A stretch of DNA of 64,000 nucleotides from SG8-4 sp964598225 (GTDB taxonomy: Bacteria > Planctomycetota > Phycisphaerae > Sedimentisphaerales > Anaerobacaceae), in contig CAZRBG010000031.1 of assembly GCA_964598225.1 (NCBI GenBank), forward strand, positions 1 through 64,000, written 5' to 3'. Below the pieces are notes generated by a model. The model was not told where the DNA came from. It made no database searches and saw only the letters and a list, made by a program, of their open reading frames with translations. Positions 53,272-62,010 of the stretch are shown here, piece after piece. The translations under genes were made by a program, and so were the position numbers. Numbering within the stretch: position 1 is the stretch's first letter; the number at the start of each line of letters is the position of its first letter.

Positions 53272-54370
53272 TGTGAATGAAGACATGCTCAAAGAAAACC
53301 TGGCCAGAGACCCTGTGTGCGGTATGCGCATAAGCTCAAAAACATACTCGGCAGAGTATAAGGACAAAACGTACTATTTCTGTTCGCAAGGCTGCAAGAA
53401 TAGGTTTGAAGCCGAAATAGAGCAATACGATAAGAGCAGGGAGTATGACCTTATTATCGTCGGGGCCGGCCCCGCCGGACTGACAGCCGCGGTGTATGCG
53501 TCCGTTACAAGGCTCCATACTTTTCTGATTAGCAAAGATATAGGCGGTCAGGCAATCGACAGCACCAAAATCAAAAACTATATGGGATTCGATTTTATAA
53601 CCGGTCCCGAACTGGCTGATAAATTCAGAGATCAGTTTCTGCATCGACATTATCTCGAACATGTAATGGATGAGGTTACGAGTATTCATACCAAAGACGG
53701 CGATTATGAAATCTTAACGCGAAGCCAAGAAAACTATCTGGCAAAAGCGGTCATTATCGCCACCGGTATGAAGCGCCGGAAATTGGGCATACCCGGCGAG
53801 CGGCGGCTTTTGCGCAAGGGGGTATCCCACAGCGCGTTGCAGGACACTTCTATATTTGCGGGAAAACATGTCATTGTAGTCGGCGGCGGAAATTCCGCCA
53901 TCCAAACAGCGCGACGGCTCCTGCAATCCGGTTCTCGACTTACACTCGTTGAAAAAGCAAATATAACGGCCGATCCTTCAGAAATCGAAATGCTGACCAG
54001 GAACCATGATTTTGAAATACTCGACAGACATGACCTTACTGAAATACACGGGGCCGATAAAGTCGAGGGTGTCCGCGTCCAGTCGATGAATGACACGGCC
54101 GAGCGCAAAATCGCTTGCAGCGGGGTTTTTATACAAGTCGGCCTTATACCCAACACGGAATTCTGCATGGATTTGATCGACCTCAATGAAAAGGGAGAAA
54201 TCAAGACGAGGCCCGACTGTTCAACCAACGCAGATGGAGTGTTTGCATGTGGCGACGTAACCGACGTCTTTAGTAAAAGAATCATCATCGCTTCAGGAGA
54301 AGGCGCTAAAGCGGCCCTGAGGGCGAAACAATATTTATCCGACAGAAGAAAAAACGCGGCCGTCTTTTAA
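53264..54370 (+). CDS. YHS-domain thioredoxin-reductase-like flavoprotein lacking CxxC
   Basis: A 368-residue protein. Residues 14-55 are a YHS domain (DPVCGMRI ... TYYFCSQGCKNRF; Cys19, 40, 44). Residues 60-368 are a thioredoxin-reductase fold: FAD site LIIVGAGPAGLTAA, ATG motif AVIIATGMKRRKLG, NAD(P) site VIVVGGGNSAIQTA (207-212) and C-terminal FAD motif GVFACGDVTD. Where thioredoxin reductase has CATC, this protein has SALQ (190-193), so it cannot reduce thioredoxin by the usual disulfide. I infer NAD(P)H-FAD electron transfer to a metal or thiol held by the YHS domain, or to another partner. GAAGGT precedes the ATG. Confidence 0.9.
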   Translation: MNNVNEDMLKENLARDPVCGMRISSKTYSAEYKDKTYYFCSQGCKNRFEAEIEQYDKSREYDLIIVGAGPAGLTAAVYASVTRLHTFLISKDIGGQAIDSTKIKNYMGFDFITGPELADKFRDQFLHRHYLEHVMDEVTSIHTKDGDYEILTRSQENYLAKAVIIATGMKRRKLGIPGERRLLRKGVSHSALQDTSIFAGKHVIVVGGGNSAIQTARRLLQSGSRLTLVEKANITADPSEIEMLTRNHDFEILDRHDLTEIHGADKVEGVRVQSMNDTAERKIACSGVFIQVGLIPNTEFCMDLIDLNEKGEIKTRPDCSTNADGVFACGDVTDVFSKRIIIASGEGAKAALRAKQYLSDRRKNAAVF

Positions 54371-54387
54371 TAATATGACGGAGGCCA

Positions 54388-54591
54388 ATGAGAGTTTCTA
54401 TTATGAAGAATCAAAAAGAACAAGACGCCCGTAAAGACCCAGTGTGCGGCATGGTTGTCAGCCACTTGACAGCTCCGGCAACCTGTCGGCACAGTGGGAA
54501 AACTTATTATTTCTGTGCCGATGCCTGCCGAGAAAAATTTGAGGCTGAGCCGGAGAAATACGCCGGCAAATGGCCCAGGCGAGCGCGCTAA
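54388..54591 (+). CDS. Stand-alone YHS-domain protein
   Basis: A 67-residue protein that is little more than one YHS domain: DPVCGMVVSHLTAPATCRH, then KTYYFCADACREKFEAEPEKYAG. The three cysteines of the family are present plus one more (CRH). YHS domains bind metals, and small ones are thought to act as copper carriers. The start is uncertain: ATG 54388 lies close behind GGAGG, and ATG 54403 gives 62 residues. It lies between the YHS flavoprotein and the YHS-ATPase, 36 bases before the latter. Confidence 0.85.
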   Translation: MRVSIMKNQKEQDARKDPVCGMVVSHLTAPATCRHSGKTYYFCADACREKFEAEPEKYAGKWPRRAR

Positions 54592-54627
54592 TACGCTGGA
54601 ACAGACGCAAGAAAGGAGTTTAATAAC

Positions 54628-56871
54628 ATGGCGGAGAAAGTCAAAGACCCCGTTTGCGGGATGGAAGTGGATAAGAGTGAAGCCGTTACGTGGCGGCGGG
54701 ACGGCAAGCTTCATTATTTCTGCAGCGATAAATGCAAAGATCAGTTCCAGGCTCAGGGTGACGCGGTCGGCGGCCATGAAGCACACGGCGGACAAGAACA
54801 CGTCGGTCACGAAAAACACGCCGAGCACCCCGGACATGAAATGCACAAGGAACACGCCGGACATCAGGAACACAAGGGTCACGGCGGGCACATGGAGCAT
54901 CACGCCCACATGGTTGAGGACTTCAGGAAGCGTTTCTGGATTTCGCTGGGCGCTACCGTGCCCGTGCTGGCGCTGTCGCCGATGATCCAGTCGCTGTTGA
55001 ATATTTCATTTACCTTCCCGGGCGACAAGTATCTTCTCTTTGCGGTCTCGTCGTTCATTTATTTTTACGGCGGGTGGCCTTTTCTCACAGGGCTCGTCGA
55101 CGAATTGAAGAAGGCCAAGCCGGGGATGATGACGCTTATCGCCCTGGCGGTCACCGTCGCGTATGTTTACAGCAGCATCGTGGTTTTCGGCGTCAGCGGC
55201 CGCGTCTTCTTCTGGGAGCTTGCAACCCTGATCGACATCATGCTCCTGGGCCACTGGATCGAGATGAAATCCGTCATGGGCGCATCCAGGGCTCTGGAAG
55301 AGCTGGCCAAACTAATGCCCAAAGAGGCGCATCTGATGCAGGATGACGGTTCGACTAAAGATGTGCCGTTAGATGAACTTAACAAGGGCGATAAAGTCCT
55401 GGTCAAGCCCGGCGAGAAGATACCCGTGGACGGCAATATCACCGACGGAGAATCGGAAATCGACGAATCGATGATTACGGGAGAATCCAAACCCGTCAGC
55501 AAACAGCAGAGCGATTCGGTCATCGGCGGATCTGTCAACGGCACGGGCTCGCTGACCGTCGAAGTTACTAAAACGGGCGAAGATTCTTATTTGTCCCAGG
55601 TGGTGAACCTCGTCAGAGAAGCCGGCGAGAGCAAATCGCGAGCTCAGGGTCTGGCCGACAAAGCTGCATTCTGGCTAACGGTCATCGCCATCACGGTCGG
55701 CCTTGTTACCCTGACGGCGTGGCTGGTGCTCGGCAAGGAATTCGTCTTCGCCCTGGAGCGAATGGTCACCGTCATGGTAATAACCTGCCCGCACGCGTTG
55801 GGGCTTGCCGTGCCGCTGGTGGTCTCGATGATCACCGCATTATCGGCCCGCAACGGCCTTCTGATTCGCAATCGAACGTCATTCGAGAGCGCCCGCAAGC
55901 TGGATGTGGTGGTCTTTGACAAGACAGGGACGCTCACCAAGGGCGAGTTCGGCGTAAGCGACGTGGTCAGCTTTGGAAACTGGGATGAAGATGAGCTGCT
56001 CACGAAAGCAGCCTGCATCGAACAGAATTCCGAACACACCATCGCCAGAGGTATAGTCAAGAAGGCCAAGGAGAAGGGATTGAACGTTGATCAGGCGAAA
56101 AACTTTGACTCAATCCCGGGCAAAGGTGCCAAGGCCCGGGTCCAGGGCAGCGAGATTTATATCGGCAACAAAGGTATCCTGGAGCCGGCCGGCGCCAAAG
56201 GCGGCGATGCGATGGATAAGGTCGATCAGATGGCCGGTCAGGGCAAGACCATAGTTCTGGTCGCGGCCGACAAGAAGGTGCAGGGCCTGATAGCGCTGTC
56301 CGACATCATTCGGGATGAGTCGCGAGAGGCCATCAAGTCGCTCAATGAACTCGGCCTGGAAGTTTCCATGATCACCGGCGATAACGAGGCGACTGCGAAG
56401 TATGTCGCCGACGAGCTCGGTCTGGACAGCCATTTTGCCGAGGTGCTGCCCGACAAGAAATCGGAGAAGATAAAACAGCTCCAGCAGGAAGGCAAAAAGG
56501 TCGCTATGGTCGGCGACGGTGTCAATGATGCGCCGGCTTTGGCAAAGGCGGACGTCGGCATCGCCATCGGCGCAGGCACCGACGTGGCGGTCGAGACCGC
56601 AGACGTGGTCCTGGTGGAAAACGACCCGCGCGACGTGACCGACATCGTCTCGCTGTCACAGATTACTAATCGCAAGATGAAACAGAACCTCGCCTGGGCC
56701 ACAGGCTATAACGTCATTGCGATACCTCTGGCTGCCGGCGTCTTGTATCGAATCGGCGTAGTGCTGCCGCCGGCCGGGGGAGCGCTGGTAATGTCGCTGA
56801 GCACGGTGATCGTTGCGATCAATGCGCGCCTGATCTCCTATAAAAAAGAGAAAGGGCCTGTATCGGGTTAA
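54628..56871 (+). CDS. copB: P1B-3-type (CopB-like) copper-exporting ATPase with YHS and His-rich N-terminus
   Basis: A 747-residue heavy-metal P-type ATPase. The N-terminus has a YHS domain (DPVCGMEV ... YFCSDKC; Cys10, 32, 36) and a His-rich linker (about 47-95, many HxxH). Eight membrane helices follow, with CPHALGLAVPLV in helix 6; CPH marks the P1B-3 (CopB) group that exports Cu(II)/Cu(I). Actuator motif MITGESKPV, phosphorylation site DKTGTLTKGE, hinge MVGDGVNDAPALAKADVGIA and C-terminal NRKMKQNLAWATGYNV are all intact. AAAGGAG precedes the ATG. It is the last gene of the island and its most direct link to copper. Confidence 0.96.
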   Translation: MAEKVKDPVCGMEVDKSEAVTWRRDGKLHYFCSDKCKDQFQAQGDAVGGHEAHGGQEHVGHEKHAEHPGHEMHKEHAGHQEHKGHGGHMEHHAHMVEDFRKRFWISLGATVPVLALSPMIQSLLNISFTFPGDKYLLFAVSSFIYFYGGWPFLTGLVDELKKAKPGMMTLIALAVTVAYVYSSIVVFGVSGRVFFWELATLIDIMLLGHWIEMKSVMGASRALEELAKLMPKEAHLMQDDGSTKDVPLDELNKGDKVLVKPGEKIPVDGNITDGESEIDESMITGESKPVSKQQSDSVIGGSVNGTGSLTVEVTKTGEDSYLSQVVNLVREAGESKSRAQGLADKAAFWLTVIAITVGLVTLTAWLVLGKEFVFALERMVTVMVITCPHALGLAVPLVVSMITALSARNGLLIRNRTSFESARKLDVVVFDKTGTLTKGEFGVSDVVSFGNWDEDELLTKAACIEQNSEHTIARGIVKKAKEKGLNVDQAKNFDSIPGKGAKARVQGSEIYIGNKGILEPAGAKGGDAMDKVDQMAGQGKTIVLVAADKKVQGLIALSDIIRDESREAIKSLNELGLEVSMITGDNEATAKYVADELGLDSHFAEVLPDKKSEKIKQLQQEGKKVAMVGDGVNDAPALAKADVGIAIGAGTDVAVETADVVLVENDPRDVTDIVSLSQITNRKMKQNLAWATGYNVIAIPLAAGVLYRIGVVLPPAGGALVMSLSTVIVAINARLISYKKEKGPVSG

Positions 56872-56884
56872 TCGACACAGGCCC
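56838..56884 (-). terminator. Intrinsic terminator for the LamG gene (minus strand)
   Basis: Arms GGGCCTGTATCG (56854-56865) and CGACACAGGCCC (56873-56884) pair with a single mismatch around a 7-base loop. Read on the minus strand the hairpin is followed by TTTCTCTTTTTT, a good U-run. It overlaps the last codons of the convergent copper ATPase gene and may serve that gene less well because no U-run follows on the plus strand. Confidence 0.8.
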
Positions 56885-56919
56885 GGAATTTGCGTTATTG
56901 TCCAGTCCGAGATCGGCGT

Positions 56920-59661
56920 TTACTGTCCCGCTCGGATCAGTCGGATATCGTCAATGTAGATCACACCTGAGCCGTCGTTGGAAACTTGATCCTTGTCGCC
57001 CAGGCCAATAGAGAGCGTGCTTACGTTGGTGAGCACTACGCCCTGGTCTGCAAAGACCTGAAGCGGGATCGTCCATTGCGTCCACTCAATCGTCTCCACG
57101 GCCGCCGGATCGTCGTGGTATTTGACCGCGTTGCCGTTGAGTGCAATGTACATCGGCTCGGCAACGTTGTCCGCTTCGCCTTTGAACCACAGGGAGAGAT
57201 CGGTGACGCCGTGTCTGGTCCAGTCTCGCGGAGAAGTCAGAGTCAGTACGGCTTCGGAGTACCTGACGCCGGCTGTGTTGTTATAGGATAGCGGCATAGA
57301 TTGCGAGCCGCTGTGGACGTTTATCCTTTCGGCATAAGGCGGCAGCTCGTACCCGACTACCGAGCCGTTGATATTGACGCCGAAGCCGTCGATCCAATGC
57401 TGCCAGATAGCCTCGTTTTCGGCGTCGTTATTCGTATAGCTCTCGAAATCGTCAACGAGCAGGAAGTCCGCCACGGTGAAGCTCCAGACCCGCCCCTCGG
57501 TTACTGTGTCGTCGGAGTTGATTTCATCTACCCGCCAATAGAAAGGCCCGGAGCCCCATTCGAGGTTTTCGGCCGGGGTAAAGGTCGCAGTATTCTGACG
57601 GCCTCGATATATGCCGGTCGTATCGGACGAGTCGGCTGCTTCGACTGCGTCGGCATCGGTTCCGAAGTAAACCTCATGGCTGACCGCGCCATCTCCGGCC
57701 TCCCAGCTCAAAGGCGTCACGCTGTCGACATCGGGATTGGAGCCGTTGGCCGGGCTCGGATTTCGAGCCAGCAACGGATTGACCTTTTTGACTTCTTCGA
57801 TCTCCTCGGAGGTAAGCACGCGGTCGTAAACGCGAACGTCGTCAATCAGGCCATTGAAGAATATATCGCTGTGCCTCGTAGTGCCGATAGTGAAAGGCGA
57901 GCCGGAAGCCTGATCCAAAGCATCACCGCCGAAAGAGCCGACATAGCGGTTTCCGTCGAGATAGACCTGAACCTGGCCGGAATCGAATGTAACGGCAAAA
58001 TGGTGCCAGCTACCTACGGTTACTTCACCGATGCCGAATGTCTTCATGTTATCGTCGGCGTTCTCGTCGATATACAGATCAAGGTTACCGGTTTGGCTGA
58101 AACCTAATTCGAAGTTGTCGTTTGTTGAGTCGGCGGCGCGAGCAAGGACAACATTTCTTGTACCGTGGTTGCTTTCGGCTGCTCCAAGAAGACCCGGTTT
58201 TATCCATCCGGCAACGGTGAATACGGTGCTGCCGCTGTCGAAAACGCCGTTGATCCCGTTGTTTTCCATGTCAACATAGTCGCTTCGACCGTTGAAATCC
58301 AGCGCATTGAGGTCATAGCCGATCACTCTCTTGGTTTCACCCATCAAGGTTCCGTGGTTACCGTTGCCTGACCAGTCTATAGCCTTATCCCCCGAGTCTT
58401 CGTTGAAACTCCACCAACCGACGAGGTTCGGATCGGAGATAGTGATTTCCCGTATCGTTTTGAAACTCCAGACGTCACCTTTGAACGTTTGTGCTCCGTC
58501 GAACTCATCGACTCTCCAGTAGTAGACCTTCTCATGTTCAAGTTGACCCGGATCGTATGTAAGTGGAGCCTGGGCAATCCCTGCGGTTGCGGTATTGACG
58601 TCATCGAAATTGTCTCCAAAGAATACGGTGTGCAATTTCGAACCGAAGCCGCCCGTCCAGCTTAGTTGCGTTTCCGTATCAACGTACTTAGCTCCATCGG
58701 CCGGATTGGGAGCATACGCTGTGTAAGGAGGAACCATGAAGCTCCAGATGTCGCCCGTGTCGATCTTGGTGCCGTCGGCGCCGATTTCGTCGATTCGCCA
58801 GTAGTAGGTCGTACCCGGGATGAGACCGTCCGGATAAGCAAAACCCGGAAATCCGGCGACTAAGGACGTCGTGGCCTGGTTGCCGCGAAAAGCCTCGGCC
58901 GCACTTTCATTGACGTCATCGAAGCTGTCGCTCAAGTACACGTCGTGAGAGACCGCACCGCCGCCCGGGCCCCACTTGAGGTTGACCCATGTTTCGGCAT
59001 GAACAGTTCCATCGGCGGGCTGAGGATTGTATGCTCCGGGCGGAGCGGCAATAACGATGTCGTCGTAGTAGACCGACGATGCGCCGTTACCGAACAAGTC
59101 GATCGCCTGCAGAGTTCCGTGTTCGTCATTGTCCCAGACGTCCGTGACCATATACTCGTCGTTATAGTACTTGTCGACCGTGTTATTATCAAGGTCGATG
59201 ACGTACTTCAACTCAACCCACTGATCGTAAATGATCTGTCCCGATCCGCCGTGCCAGTAGCTGATCACCCCGGTATCCAGGTGGAACTCTGTCTGCACGG
59301 ACCAATCCTTTTCGCCTCCGTCATTATAGGTGTTGAGCAGGATAAAGAAGCTGGTACCGTTGGTGCCCGACGGAATATACTGCATGGCGGTTAACTCCCA
59401 CCTGCCGCCCGTGACGTCGAATTCGTGGACAAGGTCTGCCGCACCGATGATCTCGACCGAATTTGTGCCGCTGACGGCGTATGCATCGGACGTCGGAGCG
59501 CCCGCACTTGCCGTGTCGTCCCAGCCCTTCCAGCCGCCCTGGCCATGCAGAGGGCTTCCGGAGTCATAGGACTCGAAATCCTCCGTAAAGACCTGCCCCG
59601 AAGCGACAGAGCAGATGCCCGCTAATGCTATTGCGAAAACTACAATCTTGAAATGCCTCAT
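56920..59661 (-). CDS. Large secreted LamG/Ig-like multidomain surface protein
   Basis: A 913-residue exported protein with a signal peptide (FKIVVFAIALAGICSVASG). Domains in order: an N-terminal jelly-roll (about 23-205, EDFESYDSGSPLHGQGGW), two Ig-like repeats of the kind NPxPADG ... YYWRVDE ... VWSF (about 212-310 and 318-405), a LamG concanavalin-like domain (about 415-610, ALDFNGRSDYVDMENNGINGV), a third Ig-like repeat (about 625-725) and a C-terminal jelly-roll (about 730-913, DDFESYTNNDAENEAIWQHW). Such proteins are abundant in Phycisphaerae and probably bind polysaccharides; no catalytic residues are seen. AAGGAG precedes ATG 59661. Confidence 0.9.
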   Translation of the reverse strand: MRHFKIVVFAIALAGICSVASGQVFTEDFESYDSGSPLHGQGGWKGWDDTASAGAPTSDAYAVSGTNSVEIIGAADLVHEFDVTGGRWELTAMQYIPSGTNGTSFFILLNTYNDGGEKDWSVQTEFHLDTGVISYWHGGSGQIIYDQWVELKYVIDLDNNTVDKYYNDEYMVTDVWDNDEHGTLQAIDLFGNGASSVYYDDIVIAAPPGAYNPQPADGTVHAETWVNLKWGPGGGAVSHDVYLSDSFDDVNESAAEAFRGNQATTSLVAGFPGFAYPDGLIPGTTYYWRIDEIGADGTKIDTGDIWSFMVPPYTAYAPNPADGAKYVDTETQLSWTGGFGSKLHTVFFGDNFDDVNTATAGIAQAPLTYDPGQLEHEKVYYWRVDEFDGAQTFKGDVWSFKTIREITISDPNLVGWWSFNEDSGDKAIDWSGNGNHGTLMGETKRVIGYDLNALDFNGRSDYVDMENNGINGVFDSGSTVFTVAGWIKPGLLGAAESNHGTRNVVLARAADSTNDNFELGFSQTGNLDLYIDENADDNMKTFGIGEVTVGSWHHFAVTFDSGQVQVYLDGNRYVGSFGGDALDQASGSPFTIGTTRHSDIFFNGLIDDVRVYDRVLTSEEIEEVKKVNPLLARNPSPANGSNPDVDSVTPLSWEAGDGAVSHEVYFGTDADAVEAADSSDTTGIYRGRQNTATFTPAENLEWGSGPFYWRVDEINSDDTVTEGRVWSFTVADFLLVDDFESYTNNDAENEAIWQHWIDGFGVNINGSVVGYELPPYAERINVHSGSQSMPLSYNNTAGVRYSEAVLTLTSPRDWTRHGVTDLSLWFKGEADNVAEPMYIALNGNAVKYHDDPAAVETIEWTQWTIPLQVFADQGVVLTNVSTLSIGLGDKDQVSNDGSGVIYIDDIRLIRAGQ

Positions 59662-59664
59662 CAC

Positions 59665-59857
59665 AAAATCTCCTTCAAAGAATTAATAATTGAATTTTAC
59701 ATCACCCGAGGTATATCATGTATGCTTCAAGAAGCACCCACAACTATCATCCTGATTCACCTATTTAAAATCTTAACGAAATAATAGTACGTAATCAAGC
59801 AAAAAAGAAAAATAGACCTGTGAAGCGGCATTCGTTAAGCAGATACGGGGCAGTTGT
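59665..59857. other. AT-rich spacer with a small palindrome
   Basis: The 193 bases between the second RNR gene and the LamG gene (both minus strand) are AT-rich and contain a T-run downstream of the RNR stop on the minus strand. An interrupted palindrome TGCTTC-AA-GAAGCA lies at 59723-59736, about 60 bases before the LamG start, and could be an operator. No hexamer pair is convincing. Confidence 0.4.
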
Positions 59858-61705
59858 TCAATGAAGAGTCATTGGTTCATTATTCCTGCTGCCGCGGCGG
59901 TAGATTGTAACTCCTTTGCAGCCAAGGCTGTATGCGAGCCTATAGGCTTTGTCTACGGCGTCTACGGTGGATTTCTCGCTCAGGTTTATGGTCTTGCTGA
60001 CAGCCGCGTCGCAGTTCTCCTGAAAGGCCGCCTGCATTCGGATGTGCCATTTCGGCGAGATGTCGTATGCGCCTTTGAATACTCTGCGAATCGCCGGAGG
60101 GACTTTAAGAAACTTCTGAATGCTGCCGGTTCTCGCGATTTGCCGCTGCAGCTTCTTGCTGTAAAAGCCGTGTTGCTCTGCGAATTGTTTGAAGATCGGA
60201 TTTGCCTGGAGCATCTTCGCGCCGGCAAGGACCTGCCGCGTGAAGACCAGGGAATAGACCGGTTCGATACCGCACGAACAATCGGCGATAATGCTGGTAG
60301 TGCCCGTCGGCGCCACGCACGTGAGTGCGGCGTTGCGAAGCTCTTTAGGGTAGCGTTTTTTCCAAATGCTTTTACCCCAGTTAGGGAACGGCCCGCGGGA
60401 AGCGGCCAGTTCGCTGCTTGCCCTACGCACCTGCTCGTTGACAAACTTCATGAGTTTGGCCCCGAACTCGACGCCTTCCTCCGAGTCGTACGCGATCCCA
60501 AGGGCAAACAGACAATCGGCGAATCCCATCACGCCGAGACCGATCTTTCGATTCGCCTGCGCGAGGGCGACGGTATCGGCAACCGGATATTCACACGCAT
60601 CGACAACATTGTCGAGAAAACGCACCGCCAGTTTAATGGTCTCAGCCAGCCGTGGCCAATCCATATCGGCGCCGATATCGCCCGTTGCCACGAATTTAGC
60701 AAAATTGACGCTTCCCAGCGTACAGGCCTCGTAAGGCAGCAGCGGCTGCTCGCCGCAAGGGTTAGTTGCCTCGATTCGACCGAGTGAGGGATTCGGATTA
60801 TCGCGGTTAATCCTGTCGATAAATGCCACGCCGGGCTCCCCGGTTTGATGGGCGCACTTAACTATCATCCGCCAAATGTCGCCGACAGTGAAGCATTTGG
60901 CCGCTTGTCTGGTGACCGATTTATCCACGTCGGCAAGTTCGATCAGATCATTGATGGTGTAATCCGCAATGTTAAGTCGTCGCGGCAAAAGATACCTCTG
61001 CTGAGTTCGCGGATTCTTGACGATGTGTGGGGTGCTGTCCGACTCGAGCAGTGTTTTCATCCAGGCGTCGATGATCTTTATCGAGACGTTGAAATTCGTG
61101 AACTCATTGAGGTTTTGCTTGGCGTATAGAAATCGCAGAATGTCAGGGTGATCGATGCTCATCATTGCCATGTTTGCGCCACGCCGAAAAGCACCCTGTT
61201 GAATTGCATTGGTGGTTTCGCAGAAGACTCGCCAGAAGCTGACAGGACCTGAAGCCATCGCTCCGTTCGACGTGATGCGATCGCCGGCGGGTCTGAGCTG
61301 ATCGAAAGAAAAGCCGGTGCCGCCGCCGGCTCGCTGAATCAAAGCGGTGTTCTTTACAGTCTCGAAAATGCCTTCTATGCTGTCATCGATCGGCAAAACG
61401 AAGCAGGCGCTGAGCATCCCGCGCCGCTGTGCGTTCATGAGTGTCGGAGAATTGGGCAGAAACTCCAGCGACGCCATGAGATCGTAGTACTTCCTGTGCC
61501 AGGCGTTGATCTGCTGACGATCTGCGCCGTATCGGGCTTCGGCGCAAGCTATCGACCATGCCACTCTGCTGAAAAGTTGCGCGGGCGTTTCTATGCACGT
61601 TCCGCGACGGCTCTTCACAAGATACCTGTCCTCAAGCACCCGCAGGGCATTCTCGCTGAGCGCCGGAGCATCTCCGGGAGCCGGATGGATACGGAATTCG
61701 GCCAT
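59858..61705 (-). CDS. Second class II ribonucleotide reductase, lacking the C-terminal Cys tail
   Basis: A 615-residue paralogue of the enzyme at 12220-14118. Catalytic residues are kept: first redox Cys in GMLSACFVLPIDDS, NPCGEQPLLPYEACTLGSVNF with Asn, thiyl Cys, Glu and second redox Cys, and GGGTGFSFDQLRP. It ends at VTIYRRGSRNNEPMTLH, about 30 residues earlier than its paralogue, which carries the CAAGHC tail. No cysteine pair follows in frame after the stop. The tail shuttles electrons from thioredoxin, so this protein would need another route or help in trans. The small gene upstream ends 6 bases before its start. Confidence 0.92.
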   Translation of the reverse strand: MAEFRIHPAPGDAPALSENALRVLEDRYLVKSRRGTCIETPAQLFSRVAWSIACAEARYGADRQQINAWHRKYYDLMASLEFLPNSPTLMNAQRRGMLSACFVLPIDDSIEGIFETVKNTALIQRAGGGTGFSFDQLRPAGDRITSNGAMASGPVSFWRVFCETTNAIQQGAFRRGANMAMMSIDHPDILRFLYAKQNLNEFTNFNVSIKIIDAWMKTLLESDSTPHIVKNPRTQQRYLLPRRLNIADYTINDLIELADVDKSVTRQAAKCFTVGDIWRMIVKCAHQTGEPGVAFIDRINRDNPNPSLGRIEATNPCGEQPLLPYEACTLGSVNFAKFVATGDIGADMDWPRLAETIKLAVRFLDNVVDACEYPVADTVALAQANRKIGLGVMGFADCLFALGIAYDSEEGVEFGAKLMKFVNEQVRRASSELAASRGPFPNWGKSIWKKRYPKELRNAALTCVAPTGTTSIIADCSCGIEPVYSLVFTRQVLAGAKMLQANPIFKQFAEQHGFYSKKLQRQIARTGSIQKFLKVPPAIRRVFKGAYDISPKWHIRMQAAFQENCDAAVSKTINLSEKSTVDAVDKAYRLAYSLGCKGVTIYRRGSRNNEPMTLH

Positions 61706-61711
61706 GACTAC

Positions 61712-61942
61712 TTAATTACCTTCAGAAGTATTTTCATCTCTCGTGACTTGTCTCAACCATCTGAAGCGGAAGACGTCTCGAATTCTCTCGCCGAACCGAA
61801 TCCCCAGTCGTTGCGTGCTGATTGTAAGGTCGGCCCGTCTGAGGTCGTCGGGTGCAATTTTGGTTCGTTTTCTCCCGAACATGCGTAGCAACCCTCCTGC
61901 AATCAGGCCAAAGAATGAGTTTCTTTTTCCATGTAGGCGCAT
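61712..61942 (-). CDS. Small basic protein upstream of the second RNR
   Basis: A 76-residue Arg-rich protein (MFGRKRTKIAPDDLRRADLT, then RLGIRFGERIRDVF). It begins with a weakly hydrophobic, basic N-terminus (FFGLIAGGLL). It ends 6 bases before the RNR start on the same strand, so the two are probably co-transcribed. No domain was recognised; a chance frame is possible, but codon choice and spacing favour a real gene. Confidence 0.5.
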   Translation of the reverse strand: MRLHGKRNSFFGLIAGGLLRMFGRKRTKIAPDDLRRADLTISTQRLGIRFGERIRDVFRFRWLRQVTRDENTSEGN

Positions 61943-61987
61943 GATTCAAGCTTTTAGGGTCGGTTTTTGAAGTAGGTAATGCTTACA

Positions 61988-62003
61988 GTGGGGCCTGCCC
62001 CAC
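61988..62003. repeat. Dispersed palindrome, GTGGGGC-CT-GCCCCAC
   Basis: Fourth copy of the GTGGGGC/GCCCCAC family, differing from the others only in its loop. It lies in the short gap between the gene at 62011-62592 and the small basic gene, both on the minus strand, so it could fold as a hairpin in a joint transcript. Confidence 0.9.
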
Positions 62004-62010
62004 CTTTCTT

